NCBI GenBank assembly: GCA_024280115.1
Contig: JAJRQT010000215.1
Span: 1 to 64,000, forward strand
Source: Bacteroidota bacterium
GTDB taxonomy: Bacteria; Bacteroidota; Bacteroidia; Cytophagales; Cyclobacteriaceae
DNA length: 64,000 nt
Direction: 5' to 3'
Part shown: positions 38,976-47,610 of the stretch, piece after piece
Position numbering within the stretch: position 1 is the stretch's first letter
How the letters are laid out: every line of letters starts with the position of its first letter
The notes under the pieces: generated by a model
Told to the model about the DNA's origin: nothing
The model's input: only the letters and a program-made list of their open reading frames with translations
Database searches by the model: none
Position numbers and translations under genes: made by a program

Positions 38976-39512
38976 ATGAAACACAATCGAATTAGTTTGA
39001 TTACTTTATTATTTCTTTGCGCCTTCATCGGTAATTCTTACGGGCAAGATAAAAAACCACAACCTAGTCCTACCGCCACATATTCACAAAAGGTTGGGCT
39101 CACAGATGTCAGCATCACTTATTCAAGACCAAGTAAAAAAGGGCGAACTATATTTGGTGAACTCGTTCCTTACGGAAAATTATGGCGAACGGGAGCAAAC
39201 AGAGCTACAAAATTTACATTTTCGGATGACGTAAAAATTGCAGGGAAAGATTTACCAGCGGGGTCTTATGCACTTTTCACTATACCGGGAGAAGAAGAAT
39301 GGACAATTATTTTTAATAAAACCTGGGATCAGGGGGGAACTGGGAATTACAAAGAATCTGAGGATGCTCTCAGGGTCAATATTAAGTCATCAAAAATTGC
39401 GGAAACAGTTGAAACATTTCTAATCAATATTGAAGACAATAAACCTAACTCAGCCCTCATCGAGCTTCTGTGGGGAAGTACATTGGTACAGATTCCATTG
39501 GAAGTCAAATGA
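38976..39512 (+). CDS. DUF2911 secreted protein, C-terminally truncated copy
   Basis: The 178-residue protein starts at ATG 38976 with a signal peptide (MKHNRISLITLLFLC to SYGQ). The domain is DUF2911: YSRPSKKGRTIFGELVPYGK, WRTGANRATKFTFSDDVKI, then DLPAGSYALFTIPG. The next gene is a close paralogue that continues for about 110 residues into a TPR tail. Here a two-base deletion near 39510 gives an early stop, and the tail survives only as decayed sequence. The function of DUF2911 is unknown; the protein should be periplasmic. Confidence 0.82.
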   Translation: MKHNRISLITLLFLCAFIGNSYGQDKKPQPSPTATYSQKVGLTDVSITYSRPSKKGRTIFGELVPYGKLWRTGANRATKFTFSDDVKIAGKDLPAGSYALFTIPGEEEWTIIFNKTWDQGGTGNYKESEDALRVNIKSSKIAETVETFLINIEDNKPNSALIELLWGSTLVQIPLEVK

Positions 39513-39618
39513 TGAACGGACATTGCCCGCGATGGATAGGATCATAAATACCTGTTCATCCGGAGAAGTCTATTACAGGGATTCTGGAAAAATTTTAAAT
39601 GTGCCCGAGGTATGAATG
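39513..39618 (+). pseudogene. Decayed TPR-tail remnant of the first DUF2911 gene
   Basis: In the +1 frame, NDERTLPAMDRI and YYRDSGKILN correspond to VDERIMASIDKA and YYRDSGKDLN of the downstream paralogue. Bases 39510-39618 are therefore the lost C-terminal part of the first gene, shortened and frame-disrupted. Confidence 0.7.
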
Positions 39619-39724
39619 ATTAAAGATCCGCGACATATCAATCATTTCCAAAACATTCAATATTACCTTTTATCAATGATCATTTATTTCTTTGAAAATT
39701 AATCTGACAAAAACCATAAAAATC

Positions 39725-40585
39725 ATGAATTACAAACGAATTAGTTTAATTGCATTGCTATTGTTTTGCACTATTATTGGTGATTCTTTCTCACAAATAG
39801 AATTGCCCGCGCCGAGTCCGACGGCTACATTTTCACAAAAAGTTGGCCTAACCGATGTTAGTATTAACTATTCAAGACCAAGCAAAAAGGGCCGAACAAT
39901 ATTCGGTGATTTGGTTCCATATGGTAAGCTGTGGAGAACGGGAGCCAACAGTGCTACAACACTAAGCTTTTCAGATGATGTGAAAATTGCTGGCAAAGAT
40001 TTACCCGCCGGTTCTTATGCGCTTTTCACTATTCCCGGACAAGATGAATGGACAATTATTTTGAATAAAAATCCCAACCAGGCAGGAACCGGGAGTTATA
40101 AGGAATCGGAAGATGCACTAAGGGTCATTGTTAAATCAATTAATATCCCGGCTACAATAGAAACTTTATCGATCGGCATTGAAGATGTGAAACCAACATC
40201 GGCTATCATTGAAATTCTTTGGGAAAGTACGATAGTTCAAATCCCATTGGAAGTTTCAGTAGATGAACGCATTATGGCCTCGATAGATAAAGCCATGAAA
40301 ATAAGTCCGGATACGTATTATTCTGCAGCAATTTATTACAGGGATTCAGGAAAGGATTTAAACCAGGCATTGGAATGGATGAATAAGGCTGTAAAAATCT
40401 ATGAAGCTGAAGGGAGAAATGTGTTCTGGGTTTACAGGCAAAAATCGTTGTTAGAAGCTGATATGAAAAAATACAATGATGCAATAGCTACTGCTAAGAT
40501 TTCTCTTGAACAAGCAACAGCAGCCGGTAGCGATGACTATGTGAAAATGAATTCAGAATCCATCGAAGAGTGGAGTGAGAAATAA
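39725..40585 (+). CDS. DUF2911 secreted protein with C-terminal TPR-like helices
   Basis: The 286-residue protein begins at ATG 39725 with a signal peptide (MNYKRISLIALLLFC to SFSQ). Residues 25-180 are a DUF2911 domain nearly identical in key segments to the preceding gene, and residues 190-286 are paired helices with TPR-like character (NQALEWMNKAVKIYEAEG). The two genes and their leader sequences (ATTAATCTGACAAAAACC and a matching upstream copy) are a tandem duplication. A strong terminator follows the stop. It is probably periplasmic; the role is unknown. Confidence 0.83.
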   Translation: MNYKRISLIALLLFCTIIGDSFSQIELPAPSPTATFSQKVGLTDVSINYSRPSKKGRTIFGDLVPYGKLWRTGANSATTLSFSDDVKIAGKDLPAGSYALFTIPGQDEWTIILNKNPNQAGTGSYKESEDALRVIVKSINIPATIETLSIGIEDVKPTSAIIEILWESTIVQIPLEVSVDERIMASIDKAMKISPDTYYSAAIYYRDSGKDLNQALEWMNKAVKIYEAEGRNVFWVYRQKSLLEADMKKYNDAIATAKISLEQATAAGSDDYVKMNSESIEEWSEK

Positions 40586-40592
40586 GCAGTAA

Positions 40593-40635
40593 AATAATCA
40601 GAGAAAGAGAAACCGGTTTTGTGCCGGTTTTTTTA
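40593..40635. terminator. Rho-independent terminator after DUF2911 gene (repeat copy 1)
   Basis: AACCGG at 40611-40616 pairs with CCGGTT at 40624-40629, with a TTTTGTG loop and a T tract to 40634. The whole segment from 40593 is repeated at 41477-41519, with a few changes. Confidence 0.85.
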
Positions 40636-40733
40636 TTTGTCTTATCACACATTTCACGAATTAGAAAATGCTTTAGAAAGATGGAAGAAATAACTGATTT
40701 GCGTAATATCGTTTTGGCCCTAAGCATTTATTG

Positions 40734-40892
40734 TTATTGACCCTTGCCAAACCGAGTGTTTTTATTCTTCTTTCTTCTGAAATATTCGAGTATTTCTTTA
40801 GGTGATTTGCCTTCAGTATCTTTGGCAATTCTTTCCCGTACTTTTCTAACTGACTGCACACAGTCGTAATCTTTTTTAGTCGTGGTCTTCAT
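40734..40892 (-). CDS. Probable antitoxin partner of the PIN-domain toxin
   Basis: The start at ATG 40892 gives 52 residues (MKTTTKKDYDCVQSVRKVRE...), and it overlaps the end of the PIN gene by 17 bases; an ATG at 40925 would give 63. The lysine/arginine-rich helical sequence with SPKEILEYFRRK fits the small partner proteins often found after this PIN subfamily. The toxin-first order is less common in type II systems. It may bind DNA for autorepression; this is inference. Confidence 0.55.
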   Translation of the reverse strand: MKTTTKKDYDCVQSVRKVRERIAKDTEGKSPKEILEYFRRKKNKNTRFGKGQ

Positions 40893-41340
40893 AGTTGAAA
40901 ATTTCTCTTGGGTTTCTAATTTCAATGATTTGATAACCGCTCATTAAATTCACAGCATTGTATCCATGAATTCTCTGAATGTTAACAATATGTTTAAAAT
41001 TCCAACTTACCAAAATATCAGCTTTTAAAATGGTTGCTATGGCAATGTGATAGCAATCAGTCCTATTGGATTTTCCTACTACTCTTTCTTTGAGATATTT
41101 TTCTGCAAGTAGGATAGCTTCTTCATCAAGTTCCACTCGCTGTATATTCTTTATTGGTATAGAATCTACAAAGTCTTTAACTTTTTGTGGAGAATCTCTT
41201 AACTCTTCTTCTGCTACATCAGAGTACAACAATTTCATATCCGAATCAAATACTTCGTTAAAAAACAATTCTGTCCATAACTCAAATTCACTGTCAAATT
41301 TTCCTCCAAAGACTGAGGTGTCAACATAAATTGTCTTCAT
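40876..41340 (-). CDS. PIN-domain ribonuclease toxin (VapC-like)
   Basis: The 154-residue protein opens MKTIYVDTSVFGGKFD with the first PIN acidic residue, then has EEEL, NRTDCYHIAIA with the central Asp, and ADILVSWNFKHIVN, the late motif of a PIN subfamily common in Bacteroidota. Metal-dependent cleavage of RNA is the expected activity. It is translationally coupled to a small basic downstream gene. The pair is inserted between the DUF2911 and symporter genes and is bracketed by two copies of the same terminator. Confidence 0.8.
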   Translation of the reverse strand: MKTIYVDTSVFGGKFDSEFELWTELFFNEVFDSDMKLLYSDVAEEELRDSPQKVKDFVDSIPIKNIQRVELDEEAILLAEKYLKERVVGKSNRTDCYHIAIATILKADILVSWNFKHIVNIQRIHGYNAVNLMSGYQIIEIRNPREIFNYEDHD

Positions 41341-41476
41341 TCTTGTAAAATTACATTTTTTTTAATGTAAGGTGAAACAAAAACAACAACCTAACCTTTC
41401 ATTTTCTCCTTCCTATTATTGCTCGCAGAAGTATTTGAACGAAAACCACCACTAGTGGAGCACGAAATAATAAGTA

Positions 41477-41519
41477 TAATAATCGGAAAAGAGAAACCGG
41501 TTTTGTGTCGGTTTTTTTA
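41477..41519. repeat. Second copy of the terminator repeat
   Basis: AACCGG at 41495-41500 and TCGGTT at 41508-41513 form the same hairpin (one G-T pair) with a TTTTGTG loop and T tract. The copy resembles 40593-40635 over about 42 bases with one indel. It overlaps the 3-prime end of the symporter gene. The two copies bracket the 884-base toxin segment. Confidence 0.8.
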
Positions 41520-43241
41520 TTGTTTTTGTACTGTATTTTTTGTCCCTATTATAGTTTGTAGTATAAACCCAATAATGACAACCAACATACAACCAAAGGC
41601 ATTATACCAAAGAAATCCCATGGTAAAAATACCGGCTTTTTCGATAAGATTGAGATAGTGAATAACTATTATGGTTATCTGGCTGATCAAAGCTGCAATG
41701 AAAACTGCATTAGAGCCAATTCTCTTAAAGAAAAATGCCACCACAAAAATGCCAAGAACCGTAGGATAAAATAAAGATCCAATCAAGTTTACGGCTTGTA
41801 TTAAATTTTCAAAAAGAGACAGATAAGATGCAAAGAGGATAGCTATAATTCCCCATGCCAGGGTAAAAAGTTTTGAAGACATAAGGTAGTGTTTGTCTGT
41901 TCCCTCCTTTTTAATATTGCGTTTATAAATATCAATTGTAGTCGTAGAGCCCAAGGCATTGAGTTCTGAAGACGTCGATGACATGGCTGCTGAAAAAATT
42001 ACGGCAAAAAGCAAACCTATTACACCCACAGGTAGATTGTTCATAACAAAATTCATAAAAATATAATCTTTGTCATTTGTCTCTACCTCAGTTAAGGTCT
42101 CTCCTATTAATTGCTGGGCTTCATTTCTTATGCCATCAGACTTTTGTTGTAAATGATTGACAGTCTCAGCAGCTCTTGTTATCGCCTCTTCATTTTCACC
42201 TTCAACAGAAAACGTCAAGGCATCAATCGCATTTTTCTTTTCACTAAATACCTGATCATATTCCGTTTGTAACTGATTGAAGGCTTCAGCGCCTTCAGAT
42301 GATTTCATCTCCTGACGAACGGGCTCATTAAAGAATATCGGTGGTTGATTATATTGATAAAAAACAAAAACCATTACACCGACAAACAATATGATGAATT
42401 GCATGGGCACTTTCAGCAAACCATTCATCATTAATCCCAATCTACTTTCTGTCAATGACTTACCTGACAAATAGCGTTGTACCTGTGATTGATCTGTTCC
42501 AAAATAGGACATGAATAAAAACACCGCCCCTGTCATTCCTGACCAAAAATTATATCGGTCACTCAGGTCAAATTCAAAATTTACTACATTGAGCTTTCCC
42601 ATTTTACCGGCTACGTGAAGAGCATCCATTAATCCCACATTTGCAGGCAGAGAAGTAATCACTAAAATTCCTGCCAGGATCATACCTCCCATCATGACAG
42701 CCATCTGTTGTTTTTGTGTTTGTGTAACGGCTTTCGTCCCCCCGGAAACAGTGTAAATAATCACTAAAATACCGATTACCGTAGTGGTATATCCGAGACG
42801 CCAACCCAGCAAAGTGGATAGAATTATTGCTGGTGCATAAATAGTAATTCCAGCAGCTAACCCTCTTTGAACTAAAAAAATACAAGCAGCCAGCAATCTG
42901 GTTTTTAAATCAAAACGTCCTTCCAGATACTCATAGGCCGTATATACTTTTAACTTATAATACATAGGCAGAAAAAAGACGGATATTATGATCATGGCTA
43001 CAGGCAGCCCAAAATAGAATTGGATAAAACGCATGCCATCTGTATAGGCTTGTCCTGGAGTAGATAAGAAAGTAATTGCACTTGCCTGAGTTGCCATAAT
43101 CGACAGTCCTATTGTCCACCATTTGGTGCTGTCGCCTCTCAGGTAACTATCCATGCTATTCGTACCTCTCGTTTTCCAAACTCCATAGGTAACAATGGCC
43201 AACAGCGTACCAAATAGAATAATCCAGTCTATTATACTCAT
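41517..43241 (-). CDS. Sodium:solute symporter (SSS family)
   Basis: The 574-residue membrane protein has 12-14 predicted helices. WTIGLSIMATQASAITFLSTPG is the SSS family signature near residue 42, with YLEGRFDLKTRLLAACIF and LPVGVIGLLFAVIFSAAMSSTSSELN later. A soluble insert of about 95 residues (310-400), rich in Glu and Asn, is unusual in length. It imports an organic solute with sodium; the solute cannot be told. Its start overlaps the stop of a 43-residue membrane protein (ATGA), so the two are coupled. Confidence 0.9.
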   Translation of the reverse strand: MSIIDWIILFGTLLAIVTYGVWKTRGTNSMDSYLRGDSTKWWTIGLSIMATQASAITFLSTPGQAYTDGMRFIQFYFGLPVAMIIISVFFLPMYYKLKVYTAYEYLEGRFDLKTRLLAACIFLVQRGLAAGITIYAPAIILSTLLGWRLGYTTTVIGILVIIYTVSGGTKAVTQTQKQQMAVMMGGMILAGILVITSLPANVGLMDALHVAGKMGKLNVVNFEFDLSDRYNFWSGMTGAVFLFMSYFGTDQSQVQRYLSGKSLTESRLGLMMNGLLKVPMQFIILFVGVMVFVFYQYNQPPIFFNEPVRQEMKSSEGAEAFNQLQTEYDQVFSEKKNAIDALTFSVEGENEEAITRAAETVNHLQQKSDGIRNEAQQLIGETLTEVETNDKDYIFMNFVMNNLPVGVIGLLFAVIFSAAMSSTSSELNALGSTTTIDIYKRNIKKEGTDKHYLMSSKLFTLAWGIIAILFASYLSLFENLIQAVNLIGSLFYPTVLGIFVVAFFFKRIGSNAVFIAALISQITIIVIHYLNLIEKAGIFTMGFLWYNAFGCMLVVIIGFILQTIIGTKNTVQKQ

Positions 43242-43369
43242 GAAAAATATTTTGTGAATAAATAAAAAAGGACTATTAAAAGGGCAAGGTTGCCCAGTAC
43301 AATTGGGTAGATTTTATTCCAGCTTCCAAATATGGGTGGTCGGTCGTTCTGATCTTTGATGTCTGTCAT
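43238..43369 (-). CDS. 43-residue membrane protein coupled to the symporter
   Basis: The frame reads MTDIKDQNDRPPIFGSWNKI then YPIVLGNLALLIVLFYLFTKYFS. One hydrophobic helix follows a polar, proline-containing start. The start codon overlaps the preceding phosphatase stop (TAATG) and its stop overlaps the symporter start (ATGA). Such coupling on both sides is strong evidence of a real gene. Small one-helix partners are known for some SSS symporters, and this is likely one; I recognise the size class and the position only. Confidence 0.75.
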   Translation of the reverse strand: MTDIKDQNDRPPIFGSWNKIYPIVLGNLALLIVLFYLFTKYFS

Positions 43370-44031
43370 TATGTATTGGTAATATTCAAATGTCCCCTTT
43401 CATCGTGGGTTTCTATGGTAAACTTACCATCAGAATATTCCAAAATATACAAACTCAAATTGTCATGATCAAATGAATCCATTTCTTTGATGTGCAAACC
43501 GGTGATCCATGCGAGCAAAATCTTAAGCGCCCGGCCATGCATACATACCAATACCAGGTCTTCTGGTTGCGCGGCAATATAGTTCAATGCCTCTTCCTGT
43601 CGTCTTTGAACATCTAATGGATTTTCACCTCCTTCCAGCTTTGGTGATAGTTTTCCCGATTTCCATTGATCAATTATCCGATAGTACTTTTTATTATTTG
43701 CGCCTTTTGCAAATAGCCCCTCCGACTCTCCCCAGCAGATCTCATCCAAACCTGCAAGCTCCTCATGAGGCAATCCAAGATCAATAAATTTTTGAACAGT
43801 TTGTTTCGTCCTCTGCAAAGTGGAAGTATATATTTTCTGAAAAGGTACATCTTTGTAGGCTTGAAAAAATGCCTCGGTTTGTTTGAATCCTTTCTTGCTC
43901 AATTTGGAATTCACATACCTTCCCTGAACAATCCCCCGATGGTTGTGCCCTGTTTGACCATGCCTGATTAAATAAATTTTTTTAGGCTCCAAATTTCTAT
44001 ATATTTGGCCGCAAAGAAATAGTAAAATCAT
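43369..44031 (-). CDS. Histidine phosphatase (phosphoglycerate mutase-like)
   Basis: The 220-residue protein contains IRHGQTGHNHRG, the RHG catalytic motif of histidine phosphatases, and the later MHGRALKILL segment with the second His. ATG 44031 adds 13 residues (MILLFLCGQIYRN) ahead of a family-like start; TTG at 43992, encoding MEPKKIYLIRHGQ-type sequence, could be the true start. The substrate may be a phosphosugar, alpha-ribazole phosphate or another phosphate ester. It is first in an operon with the small membrane protein and symporter. Confidence 0.82.
   Translation of the reverse strand: MILLFLCGQIYRNLEPKKIYLIRHGQTGHNHRGIVQGRYVNSKLSKKGFKQTEAFFQAYKDVPFQKIYTSTLQRTKQTVQKFIDLGLPHEELAGLDEICWGESEGLFAKGANNKKYYRIIDQWKSGKLSPKLEGGENPLDVQRRQEEALNYIAAQPEDLVLVCMHGRALKILLAWITGLHIKEMDSFDHDNLSLYILEYSDGKFTIETHDERGHLNITNT
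44000..44007 (+). promoter_or_regulatory. TAnnTTTG promoter for the menI-menF operon
   Basis: TATATTTG at 44000-44007 fits the Bacteroidota -7 consensus and lies 42 bases before the thioesterase ATG at 44049. It would place the start near 44013. The element lies within the N-terminal extension of the divergent phosphatase if that gene uses ATG 44031. Confidence 0.45.
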
Positions 44032-44048
44032 AAGTTTTGCAAACAGAA

Positions 44049-44474
44049 ATGTTCGATAAAAATATTAAAGTATCACATCTGCAGGAAATAAGTAAGAATA
44101 CCATGGTCGAGCATTTGGGAATTGAGTTTTTAGAGTTGGGAGAAAACTATATAACAGCTAAAATGCCCGTGGATCACAGAACACACCAGCCGATGGGTTT
44201 GCTACATGGAGGTGCTTCCACCGCGCTGGCAGAAACCCTGGGAAGTGTGGCTTCTGCTATTTTTGTGGATTACAACAAATTCCATTGTGTGGGTCTTGAA
44301 ATCAATGCCAACCACCTGAAATCAGTCAAAAATGGTTATGTAACCGGAAAGGCGACTCCTATCCATTTAGGAAAGAAAACACACGTTTGGGATATTCGAA
44401 TAAAAAACGAATCTAATGAACTCGTTTGCATAAGCAGGCTTACAGTTGCCATAATAAAAAAGAAAGAAGTCTAA
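44049..44474 (+). CDS. menI: Hotdog-fold thioesterase, probable DHNA-CoA thioesterase (MenI)
   Basis: From ATG 44049 the protein has 141 residues and is of the PaaI/MenI hotdog type: MPVDHRTHQPMGLLHGGASTALAET holds the family motif with catalytic Glu, and the C-terminal VWDIRIKNESNELVCISRLT is typical. MenI hydrolyses 1,4-dihydroxy-2-naphthoyl-CoA in menaquinone synthesis. Isochorismate synthase, the first step of that pathway, is 42 bases downstream in the same direction, which supports this role. The longer TTG start at 44037 adds four residues. Confidence 0.82.
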   Translation: MFDKNIKVSHLQEISKNTMVEHLGIEFLELGENYITAKMPVDHRTHQPMGLLHGGASTALAETLGSVASAIFVDYNKFHCVGLEINANHLKSVKNGYVTGKATPIHLGKKTHVWDIRIKNESNELVCISRLTVAIIKKKEV

Positions 44475-44516
44475 CAAACGAATCTACAGTTTATTAATAA
44501 GCCAAATATTGAATCA

Positions 44517-45746
44517 ATGTCGGATATAAGCGGGGAGGCAGTTACCAAATTAAAAGAGACAAGCCTTAAACAATTAGTAATCAAGGATTATTTTAATCAA
44601 TGTATTAAAAATAACTTTGGGTGCGCAATTTACCGTCTTCCTAAAAAATCTACCAAACATTTAATAATTGACCTGTCCGGAGGTGAAAAACTTAACCACA
44701 TCCACCTTGACGAAATGAGTGAAGGATTTATTTTTCATCCCTTTTCAACTGATCACCATGAGATAAAATTTATAAATAAGGATTTACATTTTATCGAGCA
44801 AGAAGAAGCTCAGAATCCCGAAATTATACATTCCAAAATTTCTCATGATGAAATAAATGAAATCTTTAAGCATCAAATTAATTCATCAGAATATAAGTCT
44901 GCCAATATCCATAAAAACAATAAAGCTCAGAAGAACGACCTAGAAGAAAAATTATTTAAACGGCTTGTTGAAAAAGCCATCGCCGAAATTGATACAGGTG
45001 AGTTTCAAAAAGTGGTCATTTCCCGGGCGAAAGAAATTGATTTGACAGATCAATTTGAAGTATTTAATTTCTTCACACAGCTTTGTGACAGATACAAAAA
45101 TGCATTTGTCTATTTGACTTATATTCCGGGTATTGGAATCTGGATTGGGGCAACACCAGAAATCCTTATTGAAATTGACAAGAATAACAATTTTAAAACT
45201 GTGGCGCTGGCGGCAACCCAGGCCTTCAGTCCTGCTTTAGATGTTGCCGAAACCACCTGGTCGCAAAAAGACATTGAAGAACAGGCCATGGTCAGCAGGT
45301 TTATTATAAATTGTTTTAAAAAAATTAGACTCCGCGAATTTGAAGAAATAGGACCTCGCACACATCTCAGTGGTAACCTAGTGCATTTGAAAACAGATTA
45401 TAATGTGGATATGGACCAGGTATCGTACCCTCAGTTAGGTTCTGTTATGCTGGAATTGCTCCATCCTACCAGCGCTGTCTGCGGAATGCCAAAAGAACCA
45501 GCTAAGGACTTTATCAATGAAAATGAAGGATTCGACCGTGAGTATTTTTCCGGATTTCTTGGCCCTGTAAATATGGAGGATGAGACTAATATATTTGTCA
45601 ATCTGAGATGCATGAAATTAGTAAAGCAAAAAGCAAAGCTCTATGCCGGAGCGGGAATCATTTCATATTCCAATCCACAAAAAGAATGGAATGAAACAGA
45701 AATAAAAATGCAAACACTGCTCAAAGTGCTAAGAGAAATGTATTGA
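44517..45746 (+). CDS. menF: Isochorismate synthase
   Basis: The 409-residue chorismate-binding enzyme converts chorismate to isochorismate, the entry to menaquinone. The family features are FQKVVISRAKEID, TYIPGIGIWIGATPEIL, an ALAATQAFSP region, the HPTSAVCGMPKEPA and FDREYFSGFLGP segments, and the C-terminal GAGIISYSNPQKEWNETEIK with the catalytic Glu residues. The N-terminal 130 residues are diverged, as is usual. Menaquinone rather than siderophore synthesis is indicated by the upstream MenI-like gene. Confidence 0.92.
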   Translation: MSDISGEAVTKLKETSLKQLVIKDYFNQCIKNNFGCAIYRLPKKSTKHLIIDLSGGEKLNHIHLDEMSEGFIFHPFSTDHHEIKFINKDLHFIEQEEAQNPEIIHSKISHDEINEIFKHQINSSEYKSANIHKNNKAQKNDLEEKLFKRLVEKAIAEIDTGEFQKVVISRAKEIDLTDQFEVFNFFTQLCDRYKNAFVYLTYIPGIGIWIGATPEILIEIDKNNNFKTVALAATQAFSPALDVAETTWSQKDIEEQAMVSRFIINCFKKIRLREFEEIGPRTHLSGNLVHLKTDYNVDMDQVSYPQLGSVMLELLHPTSAVCGMPKEPAKDFINENEGFDREYFSGFLGPVNMEDETNIFVNLRCMKLVKQKAKLYAGAGIISYSNPQKEWNETEIKMQTLLKVLREMY

Positions 45747-46069
45747 CTACTGCCTAGTTCCTCTGTAAAAAATTCAACACCCAACTTTCGACTGCCGTTT
45801 CAGGACAAATATATATACCTTTAATTGGATAATCTGTTTTCAATTAGACTGATAAGAGATTGCCTGCCCACCGAAACTTTACCGCGTTCGCTAAAAGCTT
45901 TAGCGGTTGCGAAGCGTAGGTGGGATAAGAGATTGATGCAAATTGATAATTGAACTTACGACTTGTGAGTTTGCGAGATTGTAAACTGGCAACCTGAAAT
46001 CCGGAACAATATTTTAAGGGAGTGTTGGATGATATCCAATTCAGACAATTTGTTGATAAAAAGGTGAAA
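45747..46069. other. Intergenic region with a hairpin flanked by direct repeats
   Basis: No gene is present between the convergent menF and TPR genes. GATAAGAGATTG occurs at 45851-45862 and again at 45924-45935. Between these copies is a 61-base imperfect hairpin, with CCCACC and GGTGGG at its ends and GCTAAAAGC pairing near the centre. The layout resembles a small insertion with target duplication. Confidence 0.5.
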
Positions 46070-46666
46070 CTACTTACAATTCTTCCTATAGGCTTCCTCT
46101 GCACCTTCTGCATTGAGTTCTGCTGCCTTTTTCAAATCTGCACAAGCAGCTTGATTCTTTTTGAGGTATAATTTCAAGGCCCCTCTATGTAGATAGGCTT
46201 CGCCAAAATCGGGCGATATATTTATGGCCGAATTGTATTGATGTAATGCATCGCGGATATATCCCTGCTTATGATTTGCCCTGCCGATTAAATAATGAGC
46301 CATCGAGTTATTCGGATCTTTCTCAAGCACTTTTTCGCTGTAGTACGGAACAGATTTATAATCACCTAGCCGATACATTTCCTGACCGATACTCAGAAGC
46401 GCATTTTCGTTGAGAGGATCAAGTTCAATAACCTTATTAAAATCTTCCAGGGCTTTATCATAATCACCAATTTCCTGGTAGCAACGCCCTCGATTGTAAA
46501 TGGTTTTTACATGCCTGGGTTTCAATTTCAAATAGCTGCTATATGCTGTAATCGCTTCGGCATACTTTCCCGCTTGAAAATAATTATCTCCGACCAATGA
46601 ACTTTCATTTTGGCATGATGAAATTGCTACAATTAATATGATGAAAAGAAAATGTTTTAATTTCAT
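46070..46666 (-). CDS. TPR-repeat lipoprotein
   Basis: The 198-residue protein has a signal peptide with lipobox ISSC (residues 15-18), so it is a lipoprotein. Four or five TPR motifs follow, such as GDNYFQAGKYAEAITAYSSY and NRGRCYQEIGDYDKALEDFN. The C-terminal helix contains two cysteines (ACADL and KNC) that could form a disulfide. TPR proteins scaffold complexes; partners cannot be deduced. It is monocistronic, 97 bases after dapD on the same strand. Confidence 0.85.
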   Translation of the reverse strand: MKLKHFLFIILIVAISSCQNESSLVGDNYFQAGKYAEAITAYSSYLKLKPRHVKTIYNRGRCYQEIGDYDKALEDFNKVIELDPLNENALLSIGQEMYRLGDYKSVPYYSEKVLEKDPNNSMAHYLIGRANHKQGYIRDALHQYNSAINISPDFGEAYLHRGALKLYLKKNQAACADLKKAAELNAEGAEEAYRKNCK

Positions 46667-46762
46667 GATAAATTGAAAAACTGGGAATAAGTCACTTTAA
46701 CATCTAACGTCAAGATTTGCAAAAGTATTGATAATTAACGTGAATCCTTAAACAAATTTCCT

Positions 46763-47575
46763 TTAGACAGAAACATTATTTTCACGAAGCGCATCGTTGA
46801 GCGACGTCTTTAAGTTCGTGCTTGCTTTACGTTGGCCTATTATCAAAGCACAGTTCACGTTATAATCGCCTGCAGGAAATTTTTTAGTGAAAGAACCAGG
46901 CACTACAACTGCCCTTTCCGGTACATACCCTTTATATTCTACAGGTTCCGGCCCCGTGACATCGATGATCTTACTGCTTGAAGTCAGGGTTACATTTGCA
47001 CCCAGTACAGCTTCTTTTCCAATTCTAACCCCCTCTACCAAAATACATCTGGATCCAATAAATGCACCATCTTCGATGATTACAGGCGCAGCCTGCACAG
47101 GCTCCAAAACTCCACCTACACCAACACCTCCACTGAGATGAACATGCTTTCCTACCTGCGCACAGCTACCCACAGTCGCCCATGTATCAACCATCGTTCC
47201 CTCATCGACATAAGCGCCAATATTTATATAAGATGGCATCATCACAACGCCTTTGGAAATGTAGGCGCCATAACGGGCTACTGCATGCGGTACGACACGG
47301 ATTCCCTTTTTGCTGTATCCTGTTTTAAGTCTCATCTTATCATGGAACTCAAACGGTCCAACTTCGATGAGTTGCATTTTCTGAATTGGAAAATAAAGAA
47401 TCACTGCCTTTTTTACCCATTCATTCACCTGCCAGGAATCCCCTTTCGGTTCAGCAACTCTAATCGTTCCCTGATCCAGATCTTCAATGATTGTCTTTAT
47501 AGCGATATTGGTGTTTTTGTCATTTAACAATTCACGGTTATCCCAAGCCTTTTCGATTAATTCTTTCAGTTCCAT
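46763..47575 (-). CDS. dapD: Tetrahydrodipicolinate N-succinyltransferase
   Basis: The 270-residue enzyme transfers succinyl from succinyl-CoA to tetrahydrodipicolinate in lysine and diaminopimelate synthesis. It has a left-handed beta-helix of hexapeptide repeats (for example GAYVDEGTMVDTWATVGSCAQ and VIIEDGAFIGSRCILVEGV). The N-terminal helical domain and length match the bacterial DapD. It lies alone between the TPR gene and a divergent glycosyltransferase, the two start codons being only 36 bases apart. Confidence 0.93.
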   Translation of the reverse strand: MELKELIEKAWDNRELLNDKNTNIAIKTIIEDLDQGTIRVAEPKGDSWQVNEWVKKAVILYFPIQKMQLIEVGPFEFHDKMRLKTGYSKKGIRVVPHAVARYGAYISKGVVMMPSYINIGAYVDEGTMVDTWATVGSCAQVGKHVHLSGGVGVGGVLEPVQAAPVIIEDGAFIGSRCILVEGVRIGKEAVLGANVTLTSSSKIIDVTGPEPVEYKGYVPERAVVVPGSFTKKFPAGDYNVNCALIIGQRKASTNLKTSLNDALRENNVSV

Positions 47576-47610
47576 TAAAACAATTATAGTTTTGAGTTTT
47601 ATAAAATAAT

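Noticed and set aside
47138..47527. Open frame antisense to dapD
   Set aside because: Overlaps the well-supported dapD coding sequence; no family likeness.
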